A stretch of 64,000 bases of DNA from Mycobacterium sp. 852013-51886_SCH5428379 (GTDB lineage: Bacteria > Actinomycetota > Actinomycetes > Mycobacteriales > Mycobacteriaceae), in contig NZ_LZSU01000037.1 of assembly GCF_001665575.1 (NCBI RefSeq), forward strand, positions 49,059 to 113,058, in the 5' to 3' direction. Each line of letters begins with the position of its first letter. Within the stretch, counting starts at the first letter, position 1. This document shows positions 53,187 through 62,058 of this stretch, one piece after another. The notes beneath the pieces were generated by a model, which saw only the letters and a program-made list of their open reading frames with translations, ran no database searches and was not told where the DNA came from. A program made the position numbers and the translations under genes.

Positions 53187-55412
53187 GTGCCCAGCACCTC
53201 TGCCTCCACCGTCACCACCCACCCCGGAATCTGCCGCATCTGTTCGGCACACTGCGGCGTCCTGGCCACCGTGGTCGACGGCCGGCTCACGAAGGTCACC
53301 GGTGATCCCGACAATCCGCTGTTCAAGGGCTACTCCTGCGCCAAGGGCCGGGCCCTGCCGGAGATCCACAACAACCCCGGCCGGCTGTTGCACAGCCAGA
53401 AGCGGCAGCCCGACGGCACCTACGCCGCGATCGAGGCCGAGCGGGCGATGGACGAGATCGCGGACCGCCTGCAGGAGCTGATCTCCGAACACGGCCCGCG
53501 TTCGGTCGCGCTGTATCTCGGCACCAACGGTCTGCCCTACCCGGCGTCGGCCCTCATGGCGAACGCCTTCATCCGCGGAATCGAATCGCCGATGTTCTTC
53601 ACCGCCAACACGATCGACCAACCGGGTAAGCAGATCGCCCTCGCCGCGCACGGCCACTGGCTGGGCGGCGACATCGACTTCCACGAAGCTGACAGCTGGC
53701 TGCTGATCGGGACCAATCCCCTGGTATCCAAGGCGATCGGTATCCCCGGCCAGAATCCGGCGCAGAATCTGCGATCGGCGATCGGCCGCGGGATGAAGCT
53801 GATCGTCATCGACCCGCGCCGGTCGCAGACCGCGGCGCGGGCCGCCATCCACCTCCAGCCGCGCCCGGGCGAGGACGTCACGATCGTGGCGGGCATGATC
53901 AACCTGATCATCAACGAAAAGCTATGCGACTACGACTTTCTCGCCGAACACGTCGAGGGTTTCGAGGCGCTGGCCGAAGCGACCGCCGGCTTCACCCCCG
54001 ACTACGTCGCCGAACGCGCCGACATCCCGCTGCAGCAGTTCCTCGAAGCCACCCGGCTCTTCGCCACCTACGGCGACCGCCCCGGGATGGTGAACGCGGG
54101 CACCGGCGCCAACTTCGCGCTGCACGGCAGCCTGCTCGAATACCTGTGCCTGTGCCTGACCACCATCTGCGGCCGCTGGCAGCGCGCCGGCGAGAAGGTG
54201 ACGCGGCCCAACACCCTGATGCCCGCCTTCACCGCCAAGGCCCAGGCCCATCCGCCGTACGAGGGGTGGGGTTACGGCGAGCGGTTGCGGGTGCGCGGCT
54301 TGACCGACACCGTCGCCGGGATGCCGACCGCGGCGCTGGCCGACGAGATCCTGCTCGAGGGCGACGGTCAGGTCAAGGCGTTGATCTGTATCGGCGGCAA
54401 CCCGATGGCGGCCTGGCCTGATCAGCGGAAAACGTTGCGCGCGTTGGAAAGCCTCGATCTGCTGGTCACGCTGGACACCGAGATGTCGCTGACGTCGCGG
54501 TTGGCCCACTACGTCATCGCACCGATGATGCAGATGGAGACGCCCGCGATGACGATGGGCAGCGAACTGATCAAGTACTACACCAGCGGCACCGGCATCC
54601 CCGCGCCGTACGCGCAGTACGTCGACCGGATCGTCGAGCCGCCCGCGGGCTCGGATCTGACCGAGGAGTGGCGGTTCTTCCTCGGCCTGACCAAGCGCAT
54701 GAACCTCGACCTGTGGTTCGTCAACTTCTTCGGCGGCGGTGGCGGGCGGTTCATGGAATCCCCGCCGATCGTGCTGAACATCAACGGCGACACCGACTTC
54801 ACCACCGAGGAACTCTTCGCGCAGATGTGTGCGACGTCGCGCATCCCGTTCGACGAGGTGCGCAGCCATCCGCACGGCAACATCTTCGACGTCGAGGCCA
54901 GAGTCGAGGAACGCGACGCGGACTGCACGGCGCGCCTGGACGTCGGGAACACCCATCTGCTCGGCGAACTGCACGACGTCCTGGCCGAGGACTTCACCAC
55001 GGCCCGAAGCGATTCCGCGTATCCGTTCCGGCTGATCCCGCGCCGCCACAACAACTTCATGAACTCCTCGGGCACCAACCTGGCCGCGCTCAACCGCGGT
55101 AAGGCCTACAACCCTGCCTACATGCATCCCGATACGATCAACGCGCTCGGGCTGTCGTCGGGCGACGTGATCACGGTGACCTCTCCGCACGACTACATTC
55201 CCAGCGTCGTCGAAGCCGACGACACCTTGCGGCCGGATGTGATCGCGATGCACCACGCGTTCGGCGGGCTGCCTGCCGAGGACGACGAGGTGCGCGACCG
55301 CGGCAGCAATGTCGGCCGGCTGGTGCCCACCGACGTCGAGTACGACCCGATCACCGGACTGCCCCGGCAGGGCAACATCCCGGTCCGTGTGACGGCGGGC
55401 TTCCCGGGCTGA
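53187..55412 (+). CDS. Molybdopterin oxidoreductase, second copy in the window
   Basis: This 741-residue enzyme of the DMSO reductase superfamily has N-terminal cluster cysteines in CRICSAHC and SCAKGRA, then LLIGTNPLVSK and LIVIDPRRSQTAARA (cofactor binding), GMVNAGTGANFALHG, IGGNPMAAWPD, and a C-terminal beta-barrel ending GLPRQGNIPVRV. The segment aligned with the FdhA Sec (FFTANTIDQPGKQ) has neither Sec nor Cys; an Asp may be the metal ligand. The start is GTG. No iron-sulfur or membrane partner gene is adjacent, so the electron acceptor is unknown. Confidence 0.87.
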   Translation: MPSTSASTVTTHPGICRICSAHCGVLATVVDGRLTKVTGDPDNPLFKGYSCAKGRALPEIHNNPGRLLHSQKRQPDGTYAAIEAERAMDEIADRLQELISEHGPRSVALYLGTNGLPYPASALMANAFIRGIESPMFFTANTIDQPGKQIALAAHGHWLGGDIDFHEADSWLLIGTNPLVSKAIGIPGQNPAQNLRSAIGRGMKLIVIDPRRSQTAARAAIHLQPRPGEDVTIVAGMINLIINEKLCDYDFLAEHVEGFEALAEATAGFTPDYVAERADIPLQQFLEATRLFATYGDRPGMVNAGTGANFALHGSLLEYLCLCLTTICGRWQRAGEKVTRPNTLMPAFTAKAQAHPPYEGWGYGERLRVRGLTDTVAGMPTAALADEILLEGDGQVKALICIGGNPMAAWPDQRKTLRALESLDLLVTLDTEMSLTSRLAHYVIAPMMQMETPAMTMGSELIKYYTSGTGIPAPYAQYVDRIVEPPAGSDLTEEWRFFLGLTKRMNLDLWFVNFFGGGGGRFMESPPIVLNINGDTDFTTEELFAQMCATSRIPFDEVRSHPHGNIFDVEARVEERDADCTARLDVGNTHLLGELHDVLAEDFTTARSDSAYPFRLIPRRHNNFMNSSGTNLAALNRGKAYNPAYMHPDTINALGLSSGDVITVTSPHDYIPSVVEADDTLRPDVIAMHHAFGGLPAEDDEVRDRGSNVGRLVPTDVEYDPITGLPRQGNIPVRVTAGFPG

Positions 55413-55433
55413 CCCCGCCGCGAGCAGACAGAC

Positions 55434-56930
55434 CTAGTCCGCGTCGCCGTATTCGTCGAACCAGTAGGCCAGCTTGCCGCGGCGGCTGACGGCGCGCAGC
55501 CGGGCCTCGGTCGCGGCCCGCGTCGTGCTGGTGGTGACGATCAGCAGCTCGTCGCCCACGGCGATGCGGGTGTCGGGCATCGGCACGAAGGTGTGGCCGT
55601 TCCGGATGATCAACGTGATCACGGCCGGATCGGGCAGCCGCAACTCCAGGATCGTCACGTTGTGCAGCCGCGACTCCGGGTGCACGGTCAGTGTCAGCAG
55701 TTCGGCGTCGAGCACGTCCAGCGGCGCCGCCTCGACCTGGATCTCGCGGGCCGATTCGCGGGAGATCAGCCCGAGCGCATGCGCCACCGGCCGCAGACTC
55801 GGGGCCTGCACGAGGGTGAACACCAGCACCAGGATGAACACGATGTTGAGCAGCCGTGAGCTGTCGGGCACCCCGGCGACGACGGGGAACGTCGCCAGCA
55901 CGATCGGGACGGCACCCCGCAAGCCCGCCCAGGACAGGAACAGCTGTTCCCGCCACGGGATCTTGAACCCCAGCAGCGACACCACCACCGACAGCGGCCG
56001 GGCCACCAGCAGCAGCATCAGCCCGACGACGATCGCCGGCACCACGTCCCCGCCCAGTTCACTCGGATGGACCAGCAGTCCGAGCACCACGAACAATCCG
56101 ATCTGCGCCAGCCAGCCCAGCCCCTCGGCGAACGACCGGGTGGCCGCCCGGTGCGGCAGGCCCGAGTTCGCCAGCACCACCGCGGACAGGTAGGCGGCGA
56201 TGAAGCCGCTGGCGTGGATGGTGCCCGCGGCGGAGAACGCCACCAGGCCGAGACCGAAGGTGGCGATCGGATAGAGCCCGGAGGCGGGCAGCGCGATGCG
56301 GCGCAGCGCGAGCGCGCCGACGAATCCGGTCGCCAGTCCGATCGCCGCTCCGGCGAGCAGTTCGTACACCACGTCGGTGACGGCGCCCTCCGCGTCCAAC
56401 GCGAACGGCACCGCGCTGAACATCAGCACGAGAATCACCGCGGGCGCGTCGTTGAACCCCGACTCCGCTTCCAGCAGCCCCGCGAGCCGGCGGGGCAGCG
56501 GCAGCACGCGCAGCACGGAGAACACCGCCGCCGCGTCGGTGGAGGACACGATCGCGCCGAGCAGCAGCGCGAGCTGCCAGTCCATCCGCAGCAGCAGATG
56601 CGCACCCGCCGCGGTGATCAGCGTGCTGGCCATGACCCCGACGGTGGCCAACGCCCCCGCGGGCGCCAGCACCTTCCGGATGTCGGCGAACCGGGTCGTG
56701 AGCCCGCCCTCGATGAGGATCACGGCGAGCCCGGCGGTGCACACATTGCGGGCCAGTTCGACGTCGTTGAACGGCAGCCCGAGCCCGTCCTGTCCGACCC
56801 CGATGCCCACCAGCAGGAACAGGATGAGGCTGGGGAATCCGACGCTGTTGGCGACCCGGGTGCCGACGATGCTGGCAAGCAGGACGACACCGCCGATCAG
56901 CAGCGTCAGGTAGAGCTCGTCCAAACTCAC
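55434..56930 (-). CDS. Cation/proton antiporter, CvrA/NhaP2 type
   Basis: This 498-residue CPA1-family antiporter has about 12 membrane helices (to about residue 385), with the functional segment AESGFNDAPAVILVLM and SSTDAAAVFSVLRVL. A cytoplasmic TrkA_C (RCK_C) domain follows (about 410-490, LHNVTILELRLPDPAVITLIIRNGHTFVPMPDTRIAVGDELLIVTT). K+ or Na+ exchange for H+ gated by a nucleotide is likely. It is divergent from the TrkA gene, whose start is 53 bases away. Confidence 0.9.
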   Translation of the reverse strand: MSLDELYLTLLIGGVVLLASIVGTRVANSVGFPSLILFLLVGIGVGQDGLGLPFNDVELARNVCTAGLAVILIEGGLTTRFADIRKVLAPAGALATVGVMASTLITAAGAHLLLRMDWQLALLLGAIVSSTDAAAVFSVLRVLPLPRRLAGLLEAESGFNDAPAVILVLMFSAVPFALDAEGAVTDVVYELLAGAAIGLATGFVGALALRRIALPASGLYPIATFGLGLVAFSAAGTIHASGFIAAYLSAVVLANSGLPHRAATRSFAEGLGWLAQIGLFVVLGLLVHPSELGGDVVPAIVVGLMLLLVARPLSVVVSLLGFKIPWREQLFLSWAGLRGAVPIVLATFPVVAGVPDSSRLLNIVFILVLVFTLVQAPSLRPVAHALGLISRESAREIQVEAAPLDVLDAELLTLTVHPESRLHNVTILELRLPDPAVITLIIRNGHTFVPMPDTRIAVGDELLIVTTSTTRAATEARLRAVSRRGKLAYWFDEYGDAD

Positions 56931-56983
56931 TGCGAGAAGTAAATCAGTCGATGGCGCAGTATGTGTCCATGGCGGAGCGCAGA

Positions 56984-57652
56984 ATGCGGATCGGCATCGC
57001 CGGCGCGGGCAATGTCGGGCGTTCCGTGGCGCGCGAGTTGCTCGACTACGGCCACAAGGTGCTGCTCATCGAACGCGAGTGGCGCCGCTTCGAGCCGAAC
57101 ACCGTTCCCGCCGCCGACTGGCTCAACGCCGACGCGTGCGAGTTGTCGGCGCTGGAGGAGGCGGGCATCCAGACCTGCGACGTGGTCATCGCGGCCACCG
57201 GCGACGACAAGTCGAATCTGGTGGTCGGCCTGCTCGCCAAGACGGAGTTCGGGGTACCGCGGGTGGTGGCCCGTATCAACGAGGTCCGCAACGAGTGGCT
57301 GTTCGGTCAGGACTGGGGTATCGACGTCGCGGTCTCGACACCCGGTGCGCTGGTGGCCGGGGTCGAGGGGGCGATCGACGTCGGACACCTGGTGCGCCTG
57401 ATGGGGCTGCGCGAGGGGAAGGCCGATCTGACCAAGGTCACGCTGCCGGCCGACAACCCCATCGTCGGCCGACCGATGTCCGAGCTCGAGCTGCCGGGTA
57501 ACTCCGCTCTGGTCACCCTGGTCCGGCGCGGCGCGGTGCTGCGGCCCCGGCCCGACGACGTCCTGGAGACCGGTGACGAGTTGTTGTTCGTCTCCGGCAT
57601 CGCGTCGCAGCAGTCGATCCGGTTGGCGCTGCACTCGACCGACGGTCCGTAG
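56984..57652 (+). CDS. TrkA family potassium-uptake regulator, CeoC-like
   Basis: This 222-residue RCK protein has TrkA_N with the nucleotide loop MRIGIAGAGNVGRSVARELLDYGHKVLLIER and the internal DVVIAATGDDKSNLVVGLLAKTEFGVPRVVARINEVRNEWLF. TrkA_C follows (about 140-220). It binds NAD(H)/ATP and gates a cation transporter. ATG 56984 was chosen, with GGAG seven bases upstream, rather than 56951, which adds an atypical leader. It is divergent from the antiporter; no Trk membrane subunit is seen. Confidence 0.87.
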   Translation: MRIGIAGAGNVGRSVARELLDYGHKVLLIEREWRRFEPNTVPAADWLNADACELSALEEAGIQTCDVVIAATGDDKSNLVVGLLAKTEFGVPRVVARINEVRNEWLFGQDWGIDVAVSTPGALVAGVEGAIDVGHLVRLMGLREGKADLTKVTLPADNPIVGRPMSELELPGNSALVTLVRRGAVLRPRPDDVLETGDELLFVSGIASQQSIRLALHSTDGP

Positions 57653-57655
57653 CGG

Positions 57656-58840
57656 TCAGGCGGTCCGCAGGGTCAGCACGGTGATCTCGCTGGGCGCGAA
57701 GACGCGGAACGGCGGCCCCCAGAATCCGGTGCCGCGGCTGGTGTAGAGCTGGGTGCGCTCACCGTGGCGGCTCAGCCCGTGGACGACGGGCTGCTCGAGC
57801 CGCACCAGGAAGTTGAACGGCCAGATCTGGCCCCCGTGCGTATGCCCGGAGATCTGCAGATCGACACCGGCGGCGACGGCGTCGGCCACCTGTTTGGGCT
57901 GGTGGGCCAGAAGGAGCACCGGCGCCGTACGGTCGGCCCCGGCCAACGCGTCCTCGAGGTCGGCACCGTGGCCGCGTACGCCCGAAGACCGTGCGGTGGC
58001 GTCGTCGACACCGGCCACGATCAGTCGGTCGCCGCCGCGCTCGACGACGATGTGCCGGTTGTGCAGAGCCTCCCAGCCGATGCGCTGCATGTAGTCGAGC
58101 CAGCCCTGCGCCTCGTTGAAGTACTCGTGGTTGCCGGTGACGTACACCCGGGCCGCTGCAGCCCGCACGTCGGCGAGCGGACGCGACTGCGGCTCGCGGA
58201 TCTCGACGGTGCCATCGGCGATGTCGCCGACGTGACACACCACGTCCGCGTCGAGTTCGTTGACGCGCGCCACCACCCCGGCCGACCACCGGGCCCGGTC
58301 GATGGGGCCGTAGTGGGTGTCGGTGATCATCACCACGCGCAGACCGTCGAGGGCGCGGCCGAGCCCGGTGATGCCGACCTCGAGGCGTTTGACCCGCGGG
58401 ACGCGCATCGCCTCGACGTAGCCCCACACCAGGAGCGCGGCCACCGCGGCGACGATGGTCACCGCGACGACACGCGACCGCACCGGGTCGTCGACCCCCA
58501 CCGCGATGAGGACGAGCCTCAGCAGCTGGCCGAGCACCGACCACACGAACAGCACCCACACCGCCCCGAGCAGCGCGTCGCCGAACGCGGCCGTCCGGTC
58601 GCTGCGGGTGCGGCCGTGCCCGGACATCATCAGGGCCGGCAGGGTCGCGAACGCGACGGCGAACAACGCGGTGCCGGCCAGCGCGACCGCCGTCGGCCAC
58701 GGCGATCCCACCCACAGCAGCGTCCAGCACGGCACACCGAACAGCAGCAGCATGATCGTGAGGACGACGGCCATCCGGCGCCATCGACGCCGGCGGGGCC
58801 GTGCGACGGTGTCGACGCCGGCCGAGGGGGTGTCGGTCAT
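57656..58840 (-). CDS. Membrane-anchored metallophosphoesterase
   Basis: This 394-residue protein has four N-terminal membrane helices (about 20-135), then a calcineurin-like phosphoesterase domain with all metal motifs: MITDTHYGPI, CHVGDIADGT, TGNHEYFNEA, LLAHQP and SGHTHGGQIWPFN. This is the YkuE/YaeI architecture. Substrates may be lipid A-like, nucleotide or polyprenyl phosphates; none is established here. It follows the SDR gene by 46 bases on the same strand. Confidence 0.88.
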   Translation of the reverse strand: MTDTPSAGVDTVARPRRRRWRRMAVVLTIMLLLFGVPCWTLLWVGSPWPTAVALAGTALFAVAFATLPALMMSGHGRTRSDRTAAFGDALLGAVWVLFVWSVLGQLLRLVLIAVGVDDPVRSRVVAVTIVAAVAALLVWGYVEAMRVPRVKRLEVGITGLGRALDGLRVVMITDTHYGPIDRARWSAGVVARVNELDADVVCHVGDIADGTVEIREPQSRPLADVRAAAARVYVTGNHEYFNEAQGWLDYMQRIGWEALHNRHIVVERGGDRLIVAGVDDATARSSGVRGHGADLEDALAGADRTAPVLLLAHQPKQVADAVAAGVDLQISGHTHGGQIWPFNFLVRLEQPVVHGLSRHGERTQLYTSRGTGFWGPPFRVFAPSEITVLTLRTA

Positions 58841-58886
58841 CGCCCGACGTTACCCGCCGCCGGGCCTGCCGAACCGCGGCCGCCGG

Positions 58887-59666
58887 TCAGGAGATCGAGT
58901 TGGCGCCGTCGATGGCCAGTGTCGTACCGGTGACGTAGGACGCCCCGGGCGACGCCAGGAACGCCACTCCCGCCGCGACCTCCTCCGCCGTTGCGGAGCG
59001 GCCCACGGGTGTGGCGTTTCCGGCTTCGACCTCCGAGGGCAGTTGCGCCGCGGTCGCGATCCAGCCGGGCACCACCAGGTTCGCCGTCACCCCGTGGGGG
59101 GCGTAGTCCACCGCGACCGACCGCGTCATACCGAGCATCGCCGCTTTCGCGGTGTGGTAGCCGACGTCACCGGTGTACGCGGTGAGGACGCCCGCGGTGG
59201 AGCCGACGTTGACGATGCGGCCGTATTCGCGCACGACCATTCCGGGCAGTGCTGCGCGGGTGACGTAGAACGCGCTGTGGAGGTTGCGCCGCAACGCAAG
59301 TGACCACTCGTCGTCGGTCATCGCCGCCAACACGTTGGGCCGCTCGGGGCTGTGGATCGACGCGAGCCCGGCGTTGTTGACCAGGACGTCGAGCTTGCCG
59401 AATGTCTCGACGGTGGCCTCGACCAACTGCCGCGCCTCGTCCGGGGAGAACAGGTCGGCGACGAACGAGCTCGCCGCGATGCCGTCGGCCTGCAGCTCGG
59501 CGGCCCGTTGGGCGACCCGGTCGGTTGTTCCGGTGACCATCACCGCCGCACCGAGTTCGCCGAGCAGGCGTGCGCTCGCGAAGCCGATCCCGATGTCGCT
59601 GCTCGACCCGGTGACCAGCGCCACCTGACCGGTGAGATCGAAAGCTGTTGGCAGCGTGGGTGACAT
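58887..59666 (-). CDS. Short-chain dehydrogenase/reductase
   Basis: This 259-residue classical SDR has VTGSSSDIGIGFASA, NNAGLASIHS, Ser in VGSTAGVLT, and active site YHTAKAA. The C-terminal ATAEEVAAGVAFLASPGASYVTGTTLAIDG is typical of FabG-like oxidoreductases. The first glycine of the usual TGxxxGIG reads TGSSSDIGIG. ATG 59666 gives a normal N-terminus. It is divergent from the solute-binding protein gene and may be under the same TetR regulator through the palindrome at 59761. Confidence 0.85.
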   Translation of the reverse strand: MSPTLPTAFDLTGQVALVTGSSSDIGIGFASARLLGELGAAVMVTGTTDRVAQRAAELQADGIAASSFVADLFSPDEARQLVEATVETFGKLDVLVNNAGLASIHSPERPNVLAAMTDDEWSLALRRNLHSAFYVTRAALPGMVVREYGRIVNVGSTAGVLTAYTGDVGYHTAKAAMLGMTRSVAVDYAPHGVTANLVVPGWIATAAQLPSEVEAGNATPVGRSATAEEVAAGVAFLASPGASYVTGTTLAIDGANSIS

Positions 59667-59760
59667 GGCGTGTTTCGTCCTCTCGACGGGGGCCGGGCCG
59701 GAGATTGCGAACCCGTGTGCCGGAAGACTATGGCCACCGCGGCGGACTTTCTCGGTCAGT

Positions 59761-59777
59761 CGTCCAAAACTTGGACG
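59761..59777. promoter_or_regulatory. Palindrome CGTCCAA-N3-TTGGACG, putative TetR operator
   Basis: Exact seven-bp arms flank AAC in the 200-base region between the SDR gene and the solute-binding protein gene. The TetR gene two positions downstream is the most likely binder. The same stretch places TTGGAC on both strands, which could serve as -35 boxes. The rest of the gap (59667-59866) holds no further gene. Confidence 0.5.
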
Positions 59778-59866
59778 TTCGTACAAAGTAGTAACCGCTG
59801 TGTCACGAGACCGAAACGCAGTCACCTGAAACTCGACGAAACACACTCGAGCTCAGGAGCTTCCAG

Positions 59867-61429
59867 ATGTCACTCAAGTCGGTCGCCGGTACGCTGGCCA
59901 TCGCCACCCTGCTTGCGGCGGGTACCGCCTGCGCGGGCGGCAGCAACGCTCCGACGAAGGACGCCACCCTGGCGTCGACCATCCGGACGCCTCTGATGAG
60001 CGATCCGCCGCCCTTCGACCCGGACACCTTCTATCAGCCCGAGGGTCTGCTGGTCATGACGTCGGCATACCAGGGCCTGCTCCGGTACGCCCCCGAGTCG
60101 ACCGAGATCGAGGGACTGCTGGCAGAGCGGTGGACGGTGTCCGATGACGGACTGCGCTACACGTTCACCCTGCGCGACGGCGTGAAGTTCTCCGACGGCA
60201 CCCCGTTCGACGCCGAGGCCGCCAGGGCCGGCTTCCAGCGCCGCATCGACGTGGCGGCGGGCCCGTCGTACATGCTCGCCGATGTGACGGGGATGGCGAC
60301 GCCGTACCCCCGGACCTTCGAGGTGACCCTGAGCCGGCCCGTCGCACCGTTCCTGGACTATCTGGCCTCACCGTACGGACCGCTGATGATCAGCCCGACG
60401 GCGTTGGCGCAGAACACCTCCGGTGACGACCGCGGCGCCGGCTGGTTGGCCGGCCACACCGCAGGCACCGGTCCGTACCAGCTGACCGAGGCGGTGCCCG
60501 CCGACCACTACACCCTCACCGCCAATCCGCACTACTGGGGCGAGGCTCCGCAGATCACCACGATCACGCTGCCGGTCATCGCCTCGACCGCGGTCCAGCG
60601 TCTGCAACTGGAATCGGGTCAGCTCGACATGGTGCTGCACGGTTCCTCCAAGGGCGACTATCAGGCCGTCGCCGCGGGTCCGAACACCGAGGTGCTGCAG
60701 GAGGACGCGCTGGTCAAGGCGATGGTGATGGTGAACCCCAGTTCCCCGGTGTTCGGACCCCGCCCGGCCCGCGAGGCCCTGGCCGCGGGGCTCGACCAGA
60801 CCACACTGACCACCACGGTGTTCGGCGATCAGGGGTCACCGTCGACACAGTTCTACCCCACCGGGATGCTGCCCGACGGTGCAGTGCCCGACGTGCACAC
60901 CCATGACCCCGCCAAGCTCGCGGCGCTCGGCAGCAGCGGAGGCGCGGTGCAGATCGGCTATCCGTCCGGGGACAGCTCGCTGCAGGATCTGGCCAATCAG
61001 GTTCAGGTCATCCTGCAGCAGGCCGGTCTGACCTCCACGGTCCGCGATTTCCCGCTGGCGCAGTTCTTCGCGCTCGGCGAGAACCCCGACCAGCGACCGG
61101 ACCTCATGCTGGCGTCGTTCAATCCCGATGCCGCGCACCCGGATACGTGGTCGCGCATCTACAACTACACCGATGCCCCGGTCAACCTCCTCGGCTGTTC
61201 GGTGCCCGAGGCGGACAAACTGCTCGACGACGGAAGCGCCGAACCGGACCCGGCACGGTCGCGGGAACTCTACGTCGAGGCGGCCAAGGCCTACCGCGAT
61301 TCGCTGTGCTGGGTGAACCTGGCCGATCTGCACAACACCATCGCCGCACGCAAGGGGTACTCGGGTTGGGCGAGCCAGCCGGCGTGGATGTGGGATACCG
61401 ACTTCTCCACGCTGAAATTCCAGGCGTGA
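59867..61429 (+). CDS. ABC-type peptide/nickel solute-binding lipoprotein, orphan
   Basis: This 520-residue family 5 (SBP_bac_5) protein has a lipoprotein signal (LAIATLLAAGTAC, lipid Cys22) and a mature domain with LLAERWTVSDDGLRYTFTLRDGVKFSDGTPFDAEAARAGFQR, GTGPYQLTEAVPADHYTLTANPHYWGE and the C-terminal LHNTIAARKGYSG. It should bind a peptide, opine or small cationic compound outside the membrane. No permease or ATPase gene is adjacent. AGGAG precedes the ATG. Its stop overlaps the TetR start. Confidence 0.9.
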   Translation: MSLKSVAGTLAIATLLAAGTACAGGSNAPTKDATLASTIRTPLMSDPPPFDPDTFYQPEGLLVMTSAYQGLLRYAPESTEIEGLLAERWTVSDDGLRYTFTLRDGVKFSDGTPFDAEAARAGFQRRIDVAAGPSYMLADVTGMATPYPRTFEVTLSRPVAPFLDYLASPYGPLMISPTALAQNTSGDDRGAGWLAGHTAGTGPYQLTEAVPADHYTLTANPHYWGEAPQITTITLPVIASTAVQRLQLESGQLDMVLHGSSKGDYQAVAAGPNTEVLQEDALVKAMVMVNPSSPVFGPRPAREALAAGLDQTTLTTTVFGDQGSPSTQFYPTGMLPDGAVPDVHTHDPAKLAALGSSGGAVQIGYPSGDSSLQDLANQVQVILQQAGLTSTVRDFPLAQFFALGENPDQRPDLMLASFNPDAAHPDTWSRIYNYTDAPVNLLGCSVPEADKLLDDGSAEPDPARSRELYVEAAKAYRDSLCWVNLADLHNTIAARKGYSGWASQPAWMWDTDFSTLKFQA

Positions 61430-62058
61430 GAACCGACGTCACCCGCCTGACCGGCAACACCGCGCGCGGGGCCCAGCGCCGCACCGAGATCATCGACGCG
61501 GCGGTCGAGGTGATGGCCCGCGTCGGGCTGGCCGGGCTGTCCATGCGGGTGGTGGCCCAGCAGGCGGGTATCCCGCTCGGCGCGCTGACCTACTACTTCG
61601 CCGACAAGGCGGATCTGGTGGCTCAGGCGTTCCAGCAACTGTCCGACCGGGAGATCGAGCGCGTCGTGCGCACGGCGGACCAGCTCGACCCGGCGATGCC
61701 GGCAGAGCAGATCGCGGACCTGTTCGCCGATCTGATCATCGGCGGATTCGACGCCCCGCAGGGCGCGATCGTGGCCCGCTATGAGTTGGTCACCGAGGCC
61801 AGCCGGGACGAGCGTCTGCGACCGATGTTCGAATCCTGGTACGCCGCAATGATCCCTGCGCTGAGCCGGCTGTTCCGTGACCTCGGCTCACACCATCCCG
61901 AACTCGACTCGCGGACAGTCATGGCAGTGATGGCGGGTCTGGAGATCGACAACCTCTACCGGCCGCTCGGCCCGGTCGACAAGCGGCGCATCCGCGCCAC
62001 CATCCGGCATGCGTTCCGGGCGGTCATCTCGCTGCACAGCATCGAAGGCGGAACTTAA
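61426..62058 (+). CDS. TetR family regulator
   Basis: This 210-residue regulator has an HTH domain of RRTEIIDAAVEVMARVGLAGLSMRVVAQQAGIPLGALTYYFADKADLVAQAF, where the GALTYYF variant is common in TetR members. The GTG start overlaps the solute-binding protein stop, and the ureohydrolase ATG follows its stop without a gap, so the three genes form one operon. It probably controls the palindrome at 59761. The inducer may be the ureohydrolase substrate; this is inference. Confidence 0.87.
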   Translation: MRTDVTRLTGNTARGAQRRTEIIDAAVEVMARVGLAGLSMRVVAQQAGIPLGALTYYFADKADLVAQAFQQLSDREIERVVRTADQLDPAMPAEQIADLFADLIIGGFDAPQGAIVARYELVTEASRDERLRPMFESWYAAMIPALSRLFRDLGSHHPELDSRTVMAVMAGLEIDNLYRPLGPVDKRRIRATIRHAFRAVISLHSIEGGT

